64,000 nt of DNA, taken from Leptospira fletcheri. Its GTDB lineage: Bacteria > Spirochaetota > Leptospiria > Leptospirales > Leptospiraceae. Positions 30,345-38,712 of this stretch are shown in pieces. The stretch lies in contig NZ_RQET01000009.1 in the NCBI RefSeq assembly GCF_004769195.1, positions 248,001 to 312,000 on the forward strand, written 5' to 3'. The notes below the pieces were generated by a model. That model was not told the DNA's origin, did not search any database, and was given only the letters and a program-made list of their open reading frames with translations. Within the stretch, counting starts at the first letter, position 1. Each line of letters starts with the position of its first letter. A program made the position numbers and the translations under genes.

Positions 30345-31163
30345 TCATTTCTTATCTTTCAGCAGGGTCCGCATTTCTTCGGCGATCTTTTTCGCGGCCT
30401 TACCGGCGGCTTCGGCAAAATCGGACCCGGGAGAGGAAAAAATAATGCTTCTAGAGGAGTTCACCAGGGAGTTTTCCCCACATACGGCCAGCACGTCGTT
30501 TAACGATGCTCCTTGCGCCCCGTAACCCGGAATCAAAAAGACCCGGTCCAAATGCGATTTTCTAAGTTCCCCCATTTCGGCCGGATGTGTGGCTCCGACT
30601 ACCAAGCCCACGTTTCTGGGAGAGAAGGATTCACTTACGGCCGCAACTTCCTCGTACAACCTTCTCCCGGTTTCGGAGAACGTCTTCTTCTGGAACTGTG
30701 CCGAGTCCGGATTAGAAGTCAGACAAAGTAGAAATACCATCTTAGAAGAATCCTCTATAAAAGGACGGACCGTATCCGCACCCATATAAGGGGAAAGCGT
30801 CAATGAATCGACTCCCAGATCCTTAAAAAAGAATGCGGCATATTGGCGTGCCGTGTTGTCCAGGTCTCCCCTCTTTGCGTCCGCAACGATCGGAATCCCT
30901 GGATAATGGATCTTGATATGACGGATCAATTTTTCGAATTGAGAGATTCCCTGGGAACCGAATGCCTCGAAAAACGCGATGTTCGGCTTATAGGCGACCG
31001 CATAATCCGCAGTGGCATCCACGATCTCTCTAGAGAATAAGAATAGCTTGTCTTGGTTTCCGTCCAGAGAGGAAGGAAGCTTGGAAATATCCGGATCGAT
31101 TCCGACGCACAAAAGAGAACCTAAGTCCTCTCTGCGTCGTACGAATTTAGAATAAAAATCCAA
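30345..31163 (-). CDS. pyrF: Orotidine 5'-phosphate decarboxylase (long, type 2)
   Basis: 272 aa, the longer bacterial form of the enzyme for the last step of UMP synthesis. The active-site motif is IVADAKRGDLDNTARQYA, with the two Asp and the Lys. LLCVGIDPDISKLP and VGATHPAEM mark the phosphate and barrel loops. The start is 2 bp after the speE stop, so pyrF appears to be the last gene of the polyamine operon. Confidence 0.93.
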   Translation of the reverse strand: MDFYSKFVRRREDLGSLLCVGIDPDISKLPSSLDGNQDKLFLFSREIVDATADYAVAYKPNIAFFEAFGSQGISQFEKLIRHIKIHYPGIPIVADAKRGDLDNTARQYAAFFFKDLGVDSLTLSPYMGADTVRPFIEDSSKMVFLLCLTSNPDSAQFQKKTFSETGRRLYEEVAAVSESFSPRNVGLVVGATHPAEMGELRKSHLDRVFLIPGYGAQGASLNDVLAVCGENSLVNSSRSIIFSSPGSDFAEAAGKAAKKIAEEMRTLLKDKK

Positions 31164-31165
31164 GG

Positions 31166-32008
31166 CTACTTACGGACGATGTATTCCTGCGCGAAAGGCG
31201 GGAGAACAAAGGCCGCTTTATGCATCTCCGCGGAATAGTATTTTAATCCCTTGGGAACCCGTTTCGGATCCGGTTCTACCTGATAAGGATCCGGTCCTTT
31301 GGAACAATAGCTAAATCCTATGATTCCGGAAGGATAAGTAGGAACGACCGTAAAGTAATACCCACAATGCCGGAAAATATCGGGAATGAACTGAAACAAT
31401 TCCCGGATCACTTTTCCGTGATAGTAAAAACTTTCCGCCTGAGTCGTACAGATTCCGCCTTCTTTCAGGGAAGCCGCCATGGTCTCGTAGAAAGGCCTTT
31501 TAAAGAGCACTTCCGCCGGTCCCACCGGGTCGGAGGAATCCACGCAGATTACGTCGAAGTATTCTTTGTAATCCTCAACGTATTTGGCTCCGTCCGCATA
31601 CACGTGCTTGACCCGAGGATCTTTCATCGCATTCGCGATCCCGGGAAAATATTCGTAGCAGACGTCCACGACGCCCTTATCGATCTCGCAGAGGTGTACT
31701 TCCTTGACGGAAGGATGTTTCAGCACTTCGCGAACCGTTCCTCCATCCCCTCCGCCGATCACAAGGACCTTCTCGGGATGGGGGTGGCTCATCATCGGAA
31801 CATGGACGATCATTTCGTGATACGCGTACTCGTCCGCCTCGGTCATCATGACTACACCGTCCAAGGTGAACATACGACCGAAGCCCTGGGACTCGAATAC
31901 GTCTATCTGTTGGAAGGGGGTCTTGCGACTGTGCAAGAACTCCTTTACCTTAATCTTGAGCGCGCGCCCGTTCGGTAGTTCGAGCGCTTCGTCCAGCCAA
32001 AGTTCCAA
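31166..32008 (-). CDS. speE: Spermidine synthase
   Basis: 280 aa. It transfers aminopropyl from decarboxylated SAM to putrescine. Visible marks are ESQGFGRMFTLDGVVMMTE, HEMIVHVPM, the SAM loop VLVIGGGDGGTVREVL and the catalytic VDSSDPVGPAEVLF. Length fits the standard bacterial enzyme. It lies 10 bp after the SET/SpeD-like gene and directly before pyrF. With speD further upstream, the operon can make spermidine from SAM and putrescine. No putrescine-forming decarboxylase is in the window. Confidence 0.95.
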   Translation of the reverse strand: MELWLDEALELPNGRALKIKVKEFLHSRKTPFQQIDVFESQGFGRMFTLDGVVMMTEADEYAYHEMIVHVPMMSHPHPEKVLVIGGGDGGTVREVLKHPSVKEVHLCEIDKGVVDVCYEYFPGIANAMKDPRVKHVYADGAKYVEDYKEYFDVICVDSSDPVGPAEVLFKRPFYETMAASLKEGGICTTQAESFYYHGKVIRELFQFIPDIFRHCGYYFTVVPTYPSGIIGFSYCSKGPDPYQVEPDPKRVPKGLKYYSAEMHKAAFVLPPFAQEYIVRK

Positions 32009-32018
32009 TCTGCCCCCT

Positions 32019-32885
32019 TTAGAAGCGGTTCGTTACTGTAAGGCGCATCGCATCGCCTTTGAAGAAGTTGCGAGTGAATTCCGCTGCCACTTTCGGATCG
32101 TACCCTTTGCAGGAAAAGATATCGATATAGGAAGTGTTGCTCTCGTTCGCAAAATGTGCAGAGATACAGGAAGTCTCGATAAGCTGGAACATGGAGTATC
32201 CGGCTACCCTTTCATCCTCTCCGAAGTGAACCACTACGGTTTCACCGAAGCGTTTCATTTCGATCAGATCGCAGAGTTCCAAAACGTAACGTTTGATCGC
32301 GTCCGCATCCCGGATCAGAGCCGCATCGCAATTTTCCAGATCGATGGAAGTCAAAAGACCCCATGCTCCGTTTTTGAAAGGTTCGTACACTTTCAATTCC
32401 GGATCGGTTTCGATCTTGGATTGGATGTAAGACGGGAAGTTCCCGTTGAATCTCTTTCTAACGATCTCCGCCTCTTCCGTTCTTGCCCATGCCAATTCCG
32501 GATTTTTCATCGCAGGATGGTAAGTGATTTCCTCGCCTACCGCGATGTCCCGGAGAGCTACCAAGGTGATATCTCCCTGGAAACCGCAATTCGGTTCCGC
32601 ACTTTGACGGATGTAATGTACGGAATCGACTCCGTCGTCATGCAAGGGGGACACGAGGTAAAAATCCTCGTGCACGCGATGAGGGGTCGCCAGTCCGGAA
32701 AGCCCGGCCAGTTCGTTCTTATGAACCGCCTTGCCTCCCCATACCGCGACGACTCCGCCGGCAGGAATCGCCTCCCTGGTTAAGAGGAAGGTTTCTCCGG
32801 CGTTAGTCTGACTCAATTCGATGGAATTTCTCAAATAAGAAAAACGACTTACGATTTTGGATGTTTCTTTAATCTCTAGGTTCAT
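32019..32885 (-). CDS. Fusion of a SET-like domain with a SpeD-like domain
   Basis: 288 aa. Residues about 30-150 read as a SET-domain protein: GVVAVWGGKAV, SAEPNCGFQGDITLVALRDI, AVGEEITYHPAM, the NC...G and EEITY elements of SET lysine methyltransferases. The C-terminal third (VVVHFGEDERVAGYSMFQLI, SCISAHFANESNTSYIDIFS, YDPKVAAEFTRNFF) is a diverged S-adenosylmethionine decarboxylase-type domain. The normal cleavage region (ESHFAIHTWPE in the SpeD of this window) is replaced by SCISAHFANES. It sits between speD and speE. It may be a SAM-dependent methyltransferase tuned by polyamine metabolism, or a regulator of SpeD. Confidence 0.72.
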   Translation of the reverse strand: MNLEIKETSKIVSRFSYLRNSIELSQTNAGETFLLTREAIPAGGVVAVWGGKAVHKNELAGLSGLATPHRVHEDFYLVSPLHDDGVDSVHYIRQSAEPNCGFQGDITLVALRDIAVGEEITYHPAMKNPELAWARTEEAEIVRKRFNGNFPSYIQSKIETDPELKVYEPFKNGAWGLLTSIDLENCDAALIRDADAIKRYVLELCDLIEMKRFGETVVVHFGEDERVAGYSMFQLIETSCISAHFANESNTSYIDIFSCKGYDPKVAAEFTRNFFKGDAMRLTVTNRF

Positions 32886-32925
32886 ACTTTGATACCTCTC
32901 CTCGTGTTAATAAAATAAGAGAAAG

Positions 32926-32947
32926 CCTTCCTCCCTCCGGGGGAAGG
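32926..32947 (-). terminator. Hairpin between speD and the SET-SpeD gene
   Basis: Arms CCTTCC (32926-32931) and GGAAGG (32942-32947) pair with an inner GC-rich loop. On the minus strand they are followed by a pyrimidine- and T-rich stretch (CTTTCTCTTATTTTATT). This could be a weak terminator or attenuator that adjusts the amount of speE relative to speD. A smaller hairpin CCGGCAGTGCCGG lies nearer speD. Confidence 0.4.
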
Positions 32948-32999
32948 AAATTCGTTCTTAGCGATGGGGGGTTGTCCGGCACTGCCGGATAGAAAGTAC

Positions 33000-33386
33000 T
33001 TAATTCCCAATTGGTTTGTGTGGTAGGCCTACGCCTAGTTGCAACAAACCACGCTTCATTTCCACTACGGAGATGCTTTTCGCACCGAAGCGTTCCTTGA
33101 GATATTCCAGAGCAGCCTGGTTATCGATGATGTCTCCGCACGTGAAGACGTCTATGGCACAATAACCGTATTCGGGCCAGGTATGGATCGCGAAATGGGA
33201 TTCGCTTACGACGACCACTCCACTCACGCCAAAAGGACTAAATCGGTGAAACACGGATTTAATCGTAGTGGCGCCGGATCGGTCGGCTGCCTTCAACATG
33301 ATATCTTCTACCAATTCGTGATTGTTGATGGTCTCGTAATCACACTCGTAAAACTCTGCAATTACGTGCTTTCCCAATGCGTTCAT
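33000..33386 (-). CDS. speD: S-adenosylmethionine decarboxylase proenzyme
   Basis: 128 aa, class 1b short bacterial form. It makes decarboxylated SAM for spermidine synthesis. The self-cleavage site is in VVSESHFAIHTWPEYGY, where the serine after SE becomes the pyruvoyl group. AIDVFTCGD holds the catalytic cysteine. It is the first gene of speD, SET-SpeD-like, speE, pyrF on the minus strand. A perfect 7-bp hairpin lies about 30 bp upstream of its start. Confidence 0.95.
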   Translation of the reverse strand: MNALGKHVIAEFYECDYETINNHELVEDIMLKAADRSGATTIKSVFHRFSPFGVSGVVVVSESHFAIHTWPEYGYCAIDVFTCGDIIDNQAALEYLKERFGAKSISVVEMKRGLLQLGVGLPHKPIGN

Positions 33387-33415
33387 CTACTGCCTGACAC
33401 CTCCGAAATTGGTTT

Positions 33416-33432
33416 CTCGGTTAGAAACCGAG
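33416..33432. promoter_or_regulatory. Perfect short inverted repeat upstream of speD
   Basis: CTCGGTT (33416-33422), loop AGA, AACCGAG (33426-33432). An overlapping alternative pairs GGTTTCT (33411-33417) with AGAAACC (33423-33429). It lies 30 bp before the speD start in a 158-bp gap between divergent genes, so it could be an operator or a leader hairpin in the speD mRNA. Confidence 0.45.
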
Positions 33433-33544
33433 CATGCGTATGACTATGTTTTTTTGTCAACTCTCTACGTAAATTTATATTTATTTTTTCCGTTTCTTTT
33501 TCTTAGAATCGGAAGAAATAGAAATCCCATTATATTACAATTCT

Positions 33545-34075
33545 GTGGAAATACAAGAAGCGAGGCCCTGTACTTTGAAGGATTGGACGAAATTCATTTT
33601 TAAAAAACGTGCCCTTTTGGTTCTTTTCGGGCTCTTTTGCCTGATTTTATGGTTAGCTTTGAATTTCGATTTCGGAAAATTTCTCTCCAAAAATGTTCCG
33701 AACCAAGCGGAAACCAAGGAAGCAGTGTTTGCCAGAGCGGAAAAAAAAGGGAGCAAGGGGGTTCTCTTCCTGGTGGAGCCTCGGAACTGCGGGTCCTGCG
33801 CAACAATTCAGGAACAACTGAAGAGCCTTGAGGCTCAAGGTTGGGAGTTCCTTCCGATTCTTCCGGATTCGTCGGATTACGAACGTATTCTGGCGGACGA
33901 TCGATTCTCCGAAAAACTTTCTTCCCTCTCGGCAGGCAAACCGGTCTGGGGGGCCTGGAACCTCGGAGAGGAGTTGGTATATCTGGGAGGAACTTGTTCG
34001 AAGGACAAAAGCAAAGAACTCGGAAGTCCGTACGCGGGACTTCCGAGTTGCATCGGAGAGCCATCGGCTCCTTGA
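33545..34075 (+). CDS. Membrane-anchored thioredoxin-like protein
   Basis: 176 aa from a GTG start. Residues about 23-43 are one membrane segment (ALLVLFGLFCLILWLALNF). The rest would be periplasmic: GVLFLVEPRNCGSCATIQEQ gives a C-G-S-C pair at the place of a thioredoxin active site, after a predicted strand. A DsbA/TlpA-type cis-proline loop is not clear. It may take part in disulfide exchange or bind metal or heme cargo. The last 20 codons form a perfect inverted repeat in DNA (34017-34049). Divergent from speD. Confidence 0.55.
   Translation: MEIQEARPCTLKDWTKFIFKKRALLVLFGLFCLILWLALNFDFGKFLSKNVPNQAETKEAVFARAEKKGSKGVLFLVEPRNCGSCATIQEQLKSLEAQGWEFLPILPDSSDYERILADDRFSEKLSSLSAGKPVWGAWNLGEELVYLGGTCSKDKSKELGSPYAGLPSCIGEPSAP
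34017..34049. repeat. 13-bp perfect inverted repeat at the 3' end of the thioredoxin-like gene
   Basis: Arms AACTCGGAAGTCC (34017-34029) and GGACTTCCGAGTT (34037-34049) with loop GTACGCG. It lies inside the reading frame, 26 bp before the stop. The strong stem could end transcription of this gene or of the convergent gene ending at 34093, though no long T run follows directly. Confidence 0.6.
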
Positions 34076-34092
34076 AAGACAGAGAAAACGGT

Positions 34093-34593
34093 TTAGGCGC
34101 CCGAGTTTTGGCCTCTTTTGAGGAACTCGGAGATCGAATTCTTGTCCTTTTCGAGGGAATGCCTGTGAATTTCCTCGATCACCGTTTCGATCACGCTTCC
34201 CATTAGGAAGACTCCGGAAATCACCTGTACGTCGTAACTGCGTTCCGATTCGCCCGGGTTCAACTCTTTGTAGATGGAAAATCCCTTGATCGTAACGATG
34301 GAATCGTTTCCCGGAGGGGCGATCGTAAATTCGTGCGTGTTTGTGGAAAGATCGAAGACGGAATTTTCCAACAGGGACGGATCGGAAAGCAAGGTAGCCA
34401 GGACTTTGGGCAGGGAATCCGCCAGCTTCACTTTTCTCTTTTGGAAAACCTTGTTTCCCTCCTTTCTCTCCTCCAAAAGCTCCACATTTTTCAATTCCGG
34501 AAACTGATCCAGGTACTTGTAACGATCTTCCCTTGCTTTGAGCAGGTCTTGGAGGGGAACGGGGAAGGTTTGCACTACTTTATATTGCTTCAT
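34093..34593 (-). CDS. START-like DUF2505 family protein
   Basis: 166 aa, soluble. It starts MKQYKVVQTFPVPLQDLLKA and runs as alternating strands (NKVFQKRKVKLADSLP, NTHEFTIAPP, IVTIKGFSIYKELN) followed by a C-terminal helix (VIEEIHRHSLEKDKNSI). That is the helix-grip fold of small START/SRPBCC proteins, and DUF2505 is the closest match I recall. Such proteins bind a hydrophobic ligand. Convergent with the thioredoxin-like gene. Confidence 0.6.
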   Translation of the reverse strand: MKQYKVVQTFPVPLQDLLKAREDRYKYLDQFPELKNVELLEERKEGNKVFQKRKVKLADSLPKVLATLLSDPSLLENSVFDLSTNTHEFTIAPPGNDSIVTIKGFSIYKELNPGESERSYDVQVISGVFLMGSVIETVIEEIHRHSLEKDKNSISEFLKRGQNSGA

Positions 34594-34750
34594 CCGGCTA
34601 TTTCCTGGGGTGGTTGGTAAGCGTTTTCTCGGGCAGTCTGCGTGTTTTTCCCCCCTCGGGAAACCCTTTTTTTTCCGGGATCGATTCGGAAAAAACTATT
34701 GGGAAGAATCCGGGAGAACTCAATATTAGGAGAAACGGAAGAGACGACCC

Positions 34751-35884
34751 TTGAACGACAGAACCTGGATCGAACTTTCTCAAAAAGCAGTGACTCAAAA
34801 CCTGAACAGTTTCCGTTCCCTCCTCCGACCGGAAACTCTTTTAAGCGCAGTCATCAAATCCAACGCATACGGGCACGGACTTTTAGAAATGGCGAAGCTT
34901 GCCTTAAACGGCGGGGCCGATTTGCTCGCGGTCAATTCCCTGGAGGAAGCAAGGGAATTGCGGAACTCCTTTCCTTCGGTGCGCATTCTCATCATGGGAG
35001 CCACCCCGGACCTGGAAACAAGAAGGGAAGAATTTTCCGATCCGGATTTTTGGACAGTGGTATCCCGGATAGACGAAGGGAAGTTACTGGCTTCCTGTTC
35101 TCCGCGTCCCAAGATCCACCTAAAGGTGGATACCGGTATGGGGAGACTCGGAACCTCCGGTAACAGACTGGAATCGACTCTTTCCTCTTGGAAAAAAGAA
35201 AATCTCCCATTGGAGGGAGTGGCCACCCATTTTGCCAGTACGGAGGACGTGATCGAGCAAAGGTATTCGAAGGAGCAAATCCGAAAATTTTCGGAAGCGA
35301 TCTCCGAAGCCAAGTCCCTCGGCTATGACGATCTCGTCCGGCACGCCTGTGCATCTGCTTCCACCATGCTTTTTCCGGACGCACATTATGATCTTGTCCG
35401 GATCGGGATTTCCCTTTACGGCCTCTGGCCAAGTCTCCAAACCAGGTTATCCTTGCATTTGACCGGTAGAACCAAATTCCAACTGCGGCCGGTAATGCAA
35501 TGGAAAACGAAAATCGTCCATATCCAGGATTTAGATGCCAACACGTACGTCGGCTACGGCTCTACCTATCAAACCAGCGCGCCGACTAGGATAGCGGTTG
35601 TCCCGGTCGGTTATTACGAAGGCTTGGACCGAAAACTTTCCAACAACGGCGTGATGTTGGTAAAAGGAAAAAGGGCGAAAATTCTAGGCAGGATCTGTAT
35701 GAATATGGCGATGTTGGACGTGACCCATATCTCCGATCCTAAAATCGGCGATGTCGTGACGATTCTAGGATCGGACGGCGACGAGGAAGTCTCCGCCGAC
35801 GACCACGCCAATTGGACTAATACGATCAATTATGAAACTACTACACGAATCAGCGAATCAGTACCAAAATACATCGTGGATTAA
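34751..35884 (+). CDS. alr: Alanine racemase
   Basis: 377 aa from a TTG start. It interconverts L- and D-alanine for peptidoglycan. The PLP lysine is in LLSAVIKSNAYGHGLLEMA (K38). Other marks are KVDTGMGRLGTSG, RIGISLYGLWPS, TYVGYGSTYQT and the catalytic tyrosine loop RICMNMAMLDVTHI. The length is standard. The acyltransferase gene follows 14 bp later and may be co-transcribed. Confidence 0.93.
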   Translation: MNDRTWIELSQKAVTQNLNSFRSLLRPETLLSAVIKSNAYGHGLLEMAKLALNGGADLLAVNSLEEARELRNSFPSVRILIMGATPDLETRREEFSDPDFWTVVSRIDEGKLLASCSPRPKIHLKVDTGMGRLGTSGNRLESTLSSWKKENLPLEGVATHFASTEDVIEQRYSKEQIRKFSEAISEAKSLGYDDLVRHACASASTMLFPDAHYDLVRIGISLYGLWPSLQTRLSLHLTGRTKFQLRPVMQWKTKIVHIQDLDANTYVGYGSTYQTSAPTRIAVVPVGYYEGLDRKLSNNGVMLVKGKRAKILGRICMNMAMLDVTHISDPKIGDVVTILGSDGDEEVSADDHANWTNTINYETTTRISESVPKYIVD

Positions 35885-35898
35885 ATAAGGAAAATTTG

Positions 35899-37044
35899 AT
35901 GAACTCCGTTTCCCAAGAAACCATCCCTATCAATCAAGTGCAGCCGGTCCGTACCACCAGATTTTACAATTGGCTGATCGACCTAGTATACAAGGTCCGC
36001 GGGGTCGCTTTCGACTCTTTCGAGGAATACTTTCCGGCGGGCAGCTCGGAAGAAAAACTGCACGCACCCTACCCCTCCGTGCTCATGGCGAACCACGTCT
36101 CGGAAGCGGATATACCGGCACTCGCCGCAGTATACCGTCACGTTTGGCCTAAGATCAAATTCGCGATTCCGGCCCGGGAGGATATGCTCGGAAAAGGGTT
36201 TTTAGTGAACGAACTGAGGCCTAAGGGAATCATGAAGCTGATCCTTAAGATGGTGGATGCGACCATGTTGATCCCTAAGTTCATGGATTATATCGGCTGC
36301 GTCCCGATCAAACGGCCGTTCCGGGATAACGCGAGAGAGCTCCTGAAAAAAGGGGAACTGAGGGACATGGTGGAACAGGAATGGAGTTTTCTTTCCGAAA
36401 AAATCGCTCAGGGACGCACGTTGTTCTTATTTCCGGAAGGAACGTTTAATCATGACGGTTATTTGAATCAGATCAAGAAAGGAATCTATTTCCTCCGGTC
36501 CAAGTTCAAAGGACTTCATTTCAATTCCTTTACTTTTACATACGATTATTTCTCGTCCAAAAAGGCCGAGCTCCATATCGGTTACGGAGATCTTTTCCCG
36601 ATTCCGGAAGAGGCCGGCGCGGACGAGGTGGCCGGAATCGTCCGGGAAAAACTGGGCAAAGGATATGCGGTCACTACGGGGAATTTGGCCTCTTACCTGC
36701 TATTGAAGTGCGAAGGCAAGGCCAAGGAGAGCAAGGCTAAATTGCTCGGTGCGTTGAAGGCACTCGCGGAGACGATCCGGGCCAAACACCCGGAAATCTA
36801 TATTTCCAGGAGATTCTTCGAGGACGGTTTGACCGCGGCTTTCGATTCCTTTCTTCATAAGTCCAAAGAAAAAGGATACCTGAAATTGGACGGGGAGTAC
36901 GTCGTCTTTGACGAAAAACTATTCCATCCTCCTAAAGAAATCCATAATTTAAAGAAAAAGAATCTGATTCTTTATCATAGAAACCAGCTTACGTTCCACC
37001 TACCGAAATTGGAAGCGGCCTGGTCCGGTCTTCAAACCGTCTAA
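35899..37044 (+). CDS. 1-acylglycerol-3-phosphate acyltransferase (PlsC family)
   Basis: 381 aa from ATG 35899; an overlapping TTG three bases earlier is possible. The acyltransferase motifs are MANHVSEADIPAL (NHx4D), VPIKRPFRDN and FPEGTFNHDGYL. It would acylate lysophosphatidic acid or a related lipid at the membrane. It is longer than the classical PlsC, with a C-terminal helical extension of about 150 residues whose role is unknown. It is followed 10 bp later by an unknown gene. Confidence 0.85.
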   Translation: MNSVSQETIPINQVQPVRTTRFYNWLIDLVYKVRGVAFDSFEEYFPAGSSEEKLHAPYPSVLMANHVSEADIPALAAVYRHVWPKIKFAIPAREDMLGKGFLVNELRPKGIMKLILKMVDATMLIPKFMDYIGCVPIKRPFRDNARELLKKGELRDMVEQEWSFLSEKIAQGRTLFLFPEGTFNHDGYLNQIKKGIYFLRSKFKGLHFNSFTFTYDYFSSKKAELHIGYGDLFPIPEEAGADEVAGIVREKLGKGYAVTTGNLASYLLLKCEGKAKESKAKLLGALKALAETIRAKHPEIYISRRFFEDGLTAAFDSFLHKSKEKGYLKLDGEYVVFDEKLFHPPKEIHNLKKKNLILYHRNQLTFHLPKLEAAWSGLQTV

Positions 37045-37054
37045 GGAAAATCGA

Positions 37055-37957
37055 TTGGCATTCAAAATCGGTTTCTTTCGATCCAGAAAATCCAGGGTCT
37101 CGTCTTGGTTGACCGAACCCGGAAGGATGGAGCGGACTTTAGGGCGGAGTCTCTTTTTCCTTTTCGATTCCACTCTCGAGGAATTGTTGCCTGAGAACGT
37201 GCGGATCTCCCCTTCCGCTATCGGCCTTCTCCGGCTTCCCGAGGAAAAAATCAAGGTGTTGTCGGAAGAATTTCCGATCGAAAAAGCCCTTCCCCATTCT
37301 TCTCTGGACGATTTTCTGTCCGAAGAAAGCCGCGAAGCCTTGGTGGAACTGATCGCGGGCACGCAAGCCGCGCCTTCTAAAAACCTAATTTTAGGAATCC
37401 TGAATTTACCCGAGATACAGGACATCTTATCACAAGGACTCGAGAAGGTACTTACCGAATTCCACAAAAAGATCAACCCTCTTCACGGAGTCTTCCAAGC
37501 TGCGGGTTTGGAAAAACAGGTTTCCCAATTTCTTTCTTCGCTACTCCCCGCGTTTACGGAACGGATCGCCGATTTCGTTTCCTTGGGCGGCGGAGCGGAA
37601 GAGGTGCAATCCGCTCTTCGAAACACATTACGTCTGCTGTTCAAAACCGCGTTTACGGAAATGGGACGAGTGGACGGGGGCAAGATCGGTCCAAAAGCGG
37701 ACCGACTCCGAAGAGCGTTGGCTTCCGATCCGAAGATACAAGCCTCTCTGGAAAATCTGTACGGTACCGGAAGGGATACCTTACTGAATCGATACCGTAA
37801 GGAAATTGTCCGGGAATTCCTGGGACTCTCCGCCACCGAGTTGGAGCTTTGGGTAAGTAAAGTTACTTCGGACGTCGCCCATAATCTGAGGGAAGTCCAT
37901 AAAAAACGGGACCTTACTCCTTTGATCGAGGATATACTGGGAGACATCCTGAATTGA
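37055..37957 (+). CDS. Unknown helical protein
   Basis: 300 aa from a TTG start, soluble and helix-rich throughout (VFQAAGLEKQVSQFLSSLLP, LRNTLRLLFKTAFTEMGRVD). No known domain is recognised and there is no membrane segment. The next gene begins within its stop codon (TTGA overlap), and both may be co-transcribed with the acyltransferase. Good coding texture and the coupled starts support that it is real. Confidence 0.65.
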   Translation: MAFKIGFFRSRKSRVSSWLTEPGRMERTLGRSLFFLFDSTLEELLPENVRISPSAIGLLRLPEEKIKVLSEEFPIEKALPHSSLDDFLSEESREALVELIAGTQAAPSKNLILGILNLPEIQDILSQGLEKVLTEFHKKINPLHGVFQAAGLEKQVSQFLSSLLPAFTERIADFVSLGGGAEEVQSALRNTLRLLFKTAFTEMGRVDGGKIGPKADRLRRALASDPKIQASLENLYGTGRDTLLNRYRKEIVREFLGLSATELELWVSKVTSDVAHNLREVHKKRDLTPLIEDILGDILN

Positions 37958-38706
37958 AAAAGGTGATTTCCACAATCCAAAACGCTTTGGAATACCTAGA
38001 CAAGCTAGGTCCTCAAAAGTCGTTTCAATTGTTCCGAAATCTAGGATACGAGGCTCTGTTTTCCATCTCCGAAAAGGTGGATCACAAAAAGCTGTTATAT
38101 CTGAGCCAGCATCTCACGGAAAAGGAAATCGTCTCGCTGATCCAATCCATTTCCGAGCCCACTCTGGTCCGATTGATCGGGGAATCCGATCCTGCAGATC
38201 TGGTCTTTTTCGTAAAACATCTAGGTTTATCGGAATTAACGGTACTTGCTCACGCCCTCCCTGCGGAAGACGTGAAACGGATCAACCAAGCGTTAGGTTC
38301 CAAGGCGATTGTGGAAATTCTTCAAGGCTTAGGGTCCCGGGAATCCTTGGACTATCTGAACTCGGTCGGCCTGGAAGCGTTTTTGGACTTGGCCAAATCC
38401 TTACCATCCAAGGATTTTATTCCGTTAGCGAAGGCCTTAAGCCCTGAAGAATGCGCCACTTGGGTCAAAAAACGAGGAGTGATCGAGATTCCGTTGCTCT
38501 TAAAGGAATTCGGCACTAAGAATGCGCTGCAGTTGTTGAAGAAGATCGGTTTTTCCAAGGTTCTTCCGTTATTGGAACTCTTCGGCCTGGAAGAACTCCT
38601 CGCATTGGCTACCCTACTTTCCGAAATGAAACTTCCGAGAGGCAAAAAGCCCCTTCAAAAAAAGAAACTCTCCTCCGGAAAGAAAAAAGGCAAAACCAGA
38701 CGTTAG
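37954..38706 (+). CDS. Unknown repeat-type helical protein with basic tail
   Basis: 250 aa from a TTG start overlapping the previous stop. The body shows recurring helical units about 25 residues long (for example ISEPTLVRLIGESDPADLVF and LGLSELTVLAHALPAEDVKR). These recall FliG/MgtE-N-type superhelices, a structure often used for protein binding. The last 30 residues are very basic (RGKKPLQKKKLSSGKKKGK), suggesting nucleic acid or membrane contact. No function can be assigned. Confidence 0.65.
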   Translation: MKKVISTIQNALEYLDKLGPQKSFQLFRNLGYEALFSISEKVDHKKLLYLSQHLTEKEIVSLIQSISEPTLVRLIGESDPADLVFFVKHLGLSELTVLAHALPAEDVKRINQALGSKAIVEILQGLGSRESLDYLNSVGLEAFLDLAKSLPSKDFIPLAKALSPEECATWVKKRGVIEIPLLLKEFGTKNALQLLKKIGFSKVLPLLELFGLEELLALATLLSEMKLPRGKKPLQKKKLSSGKKKGKTRR

Positions 38707-38712
38707 AGTTTC

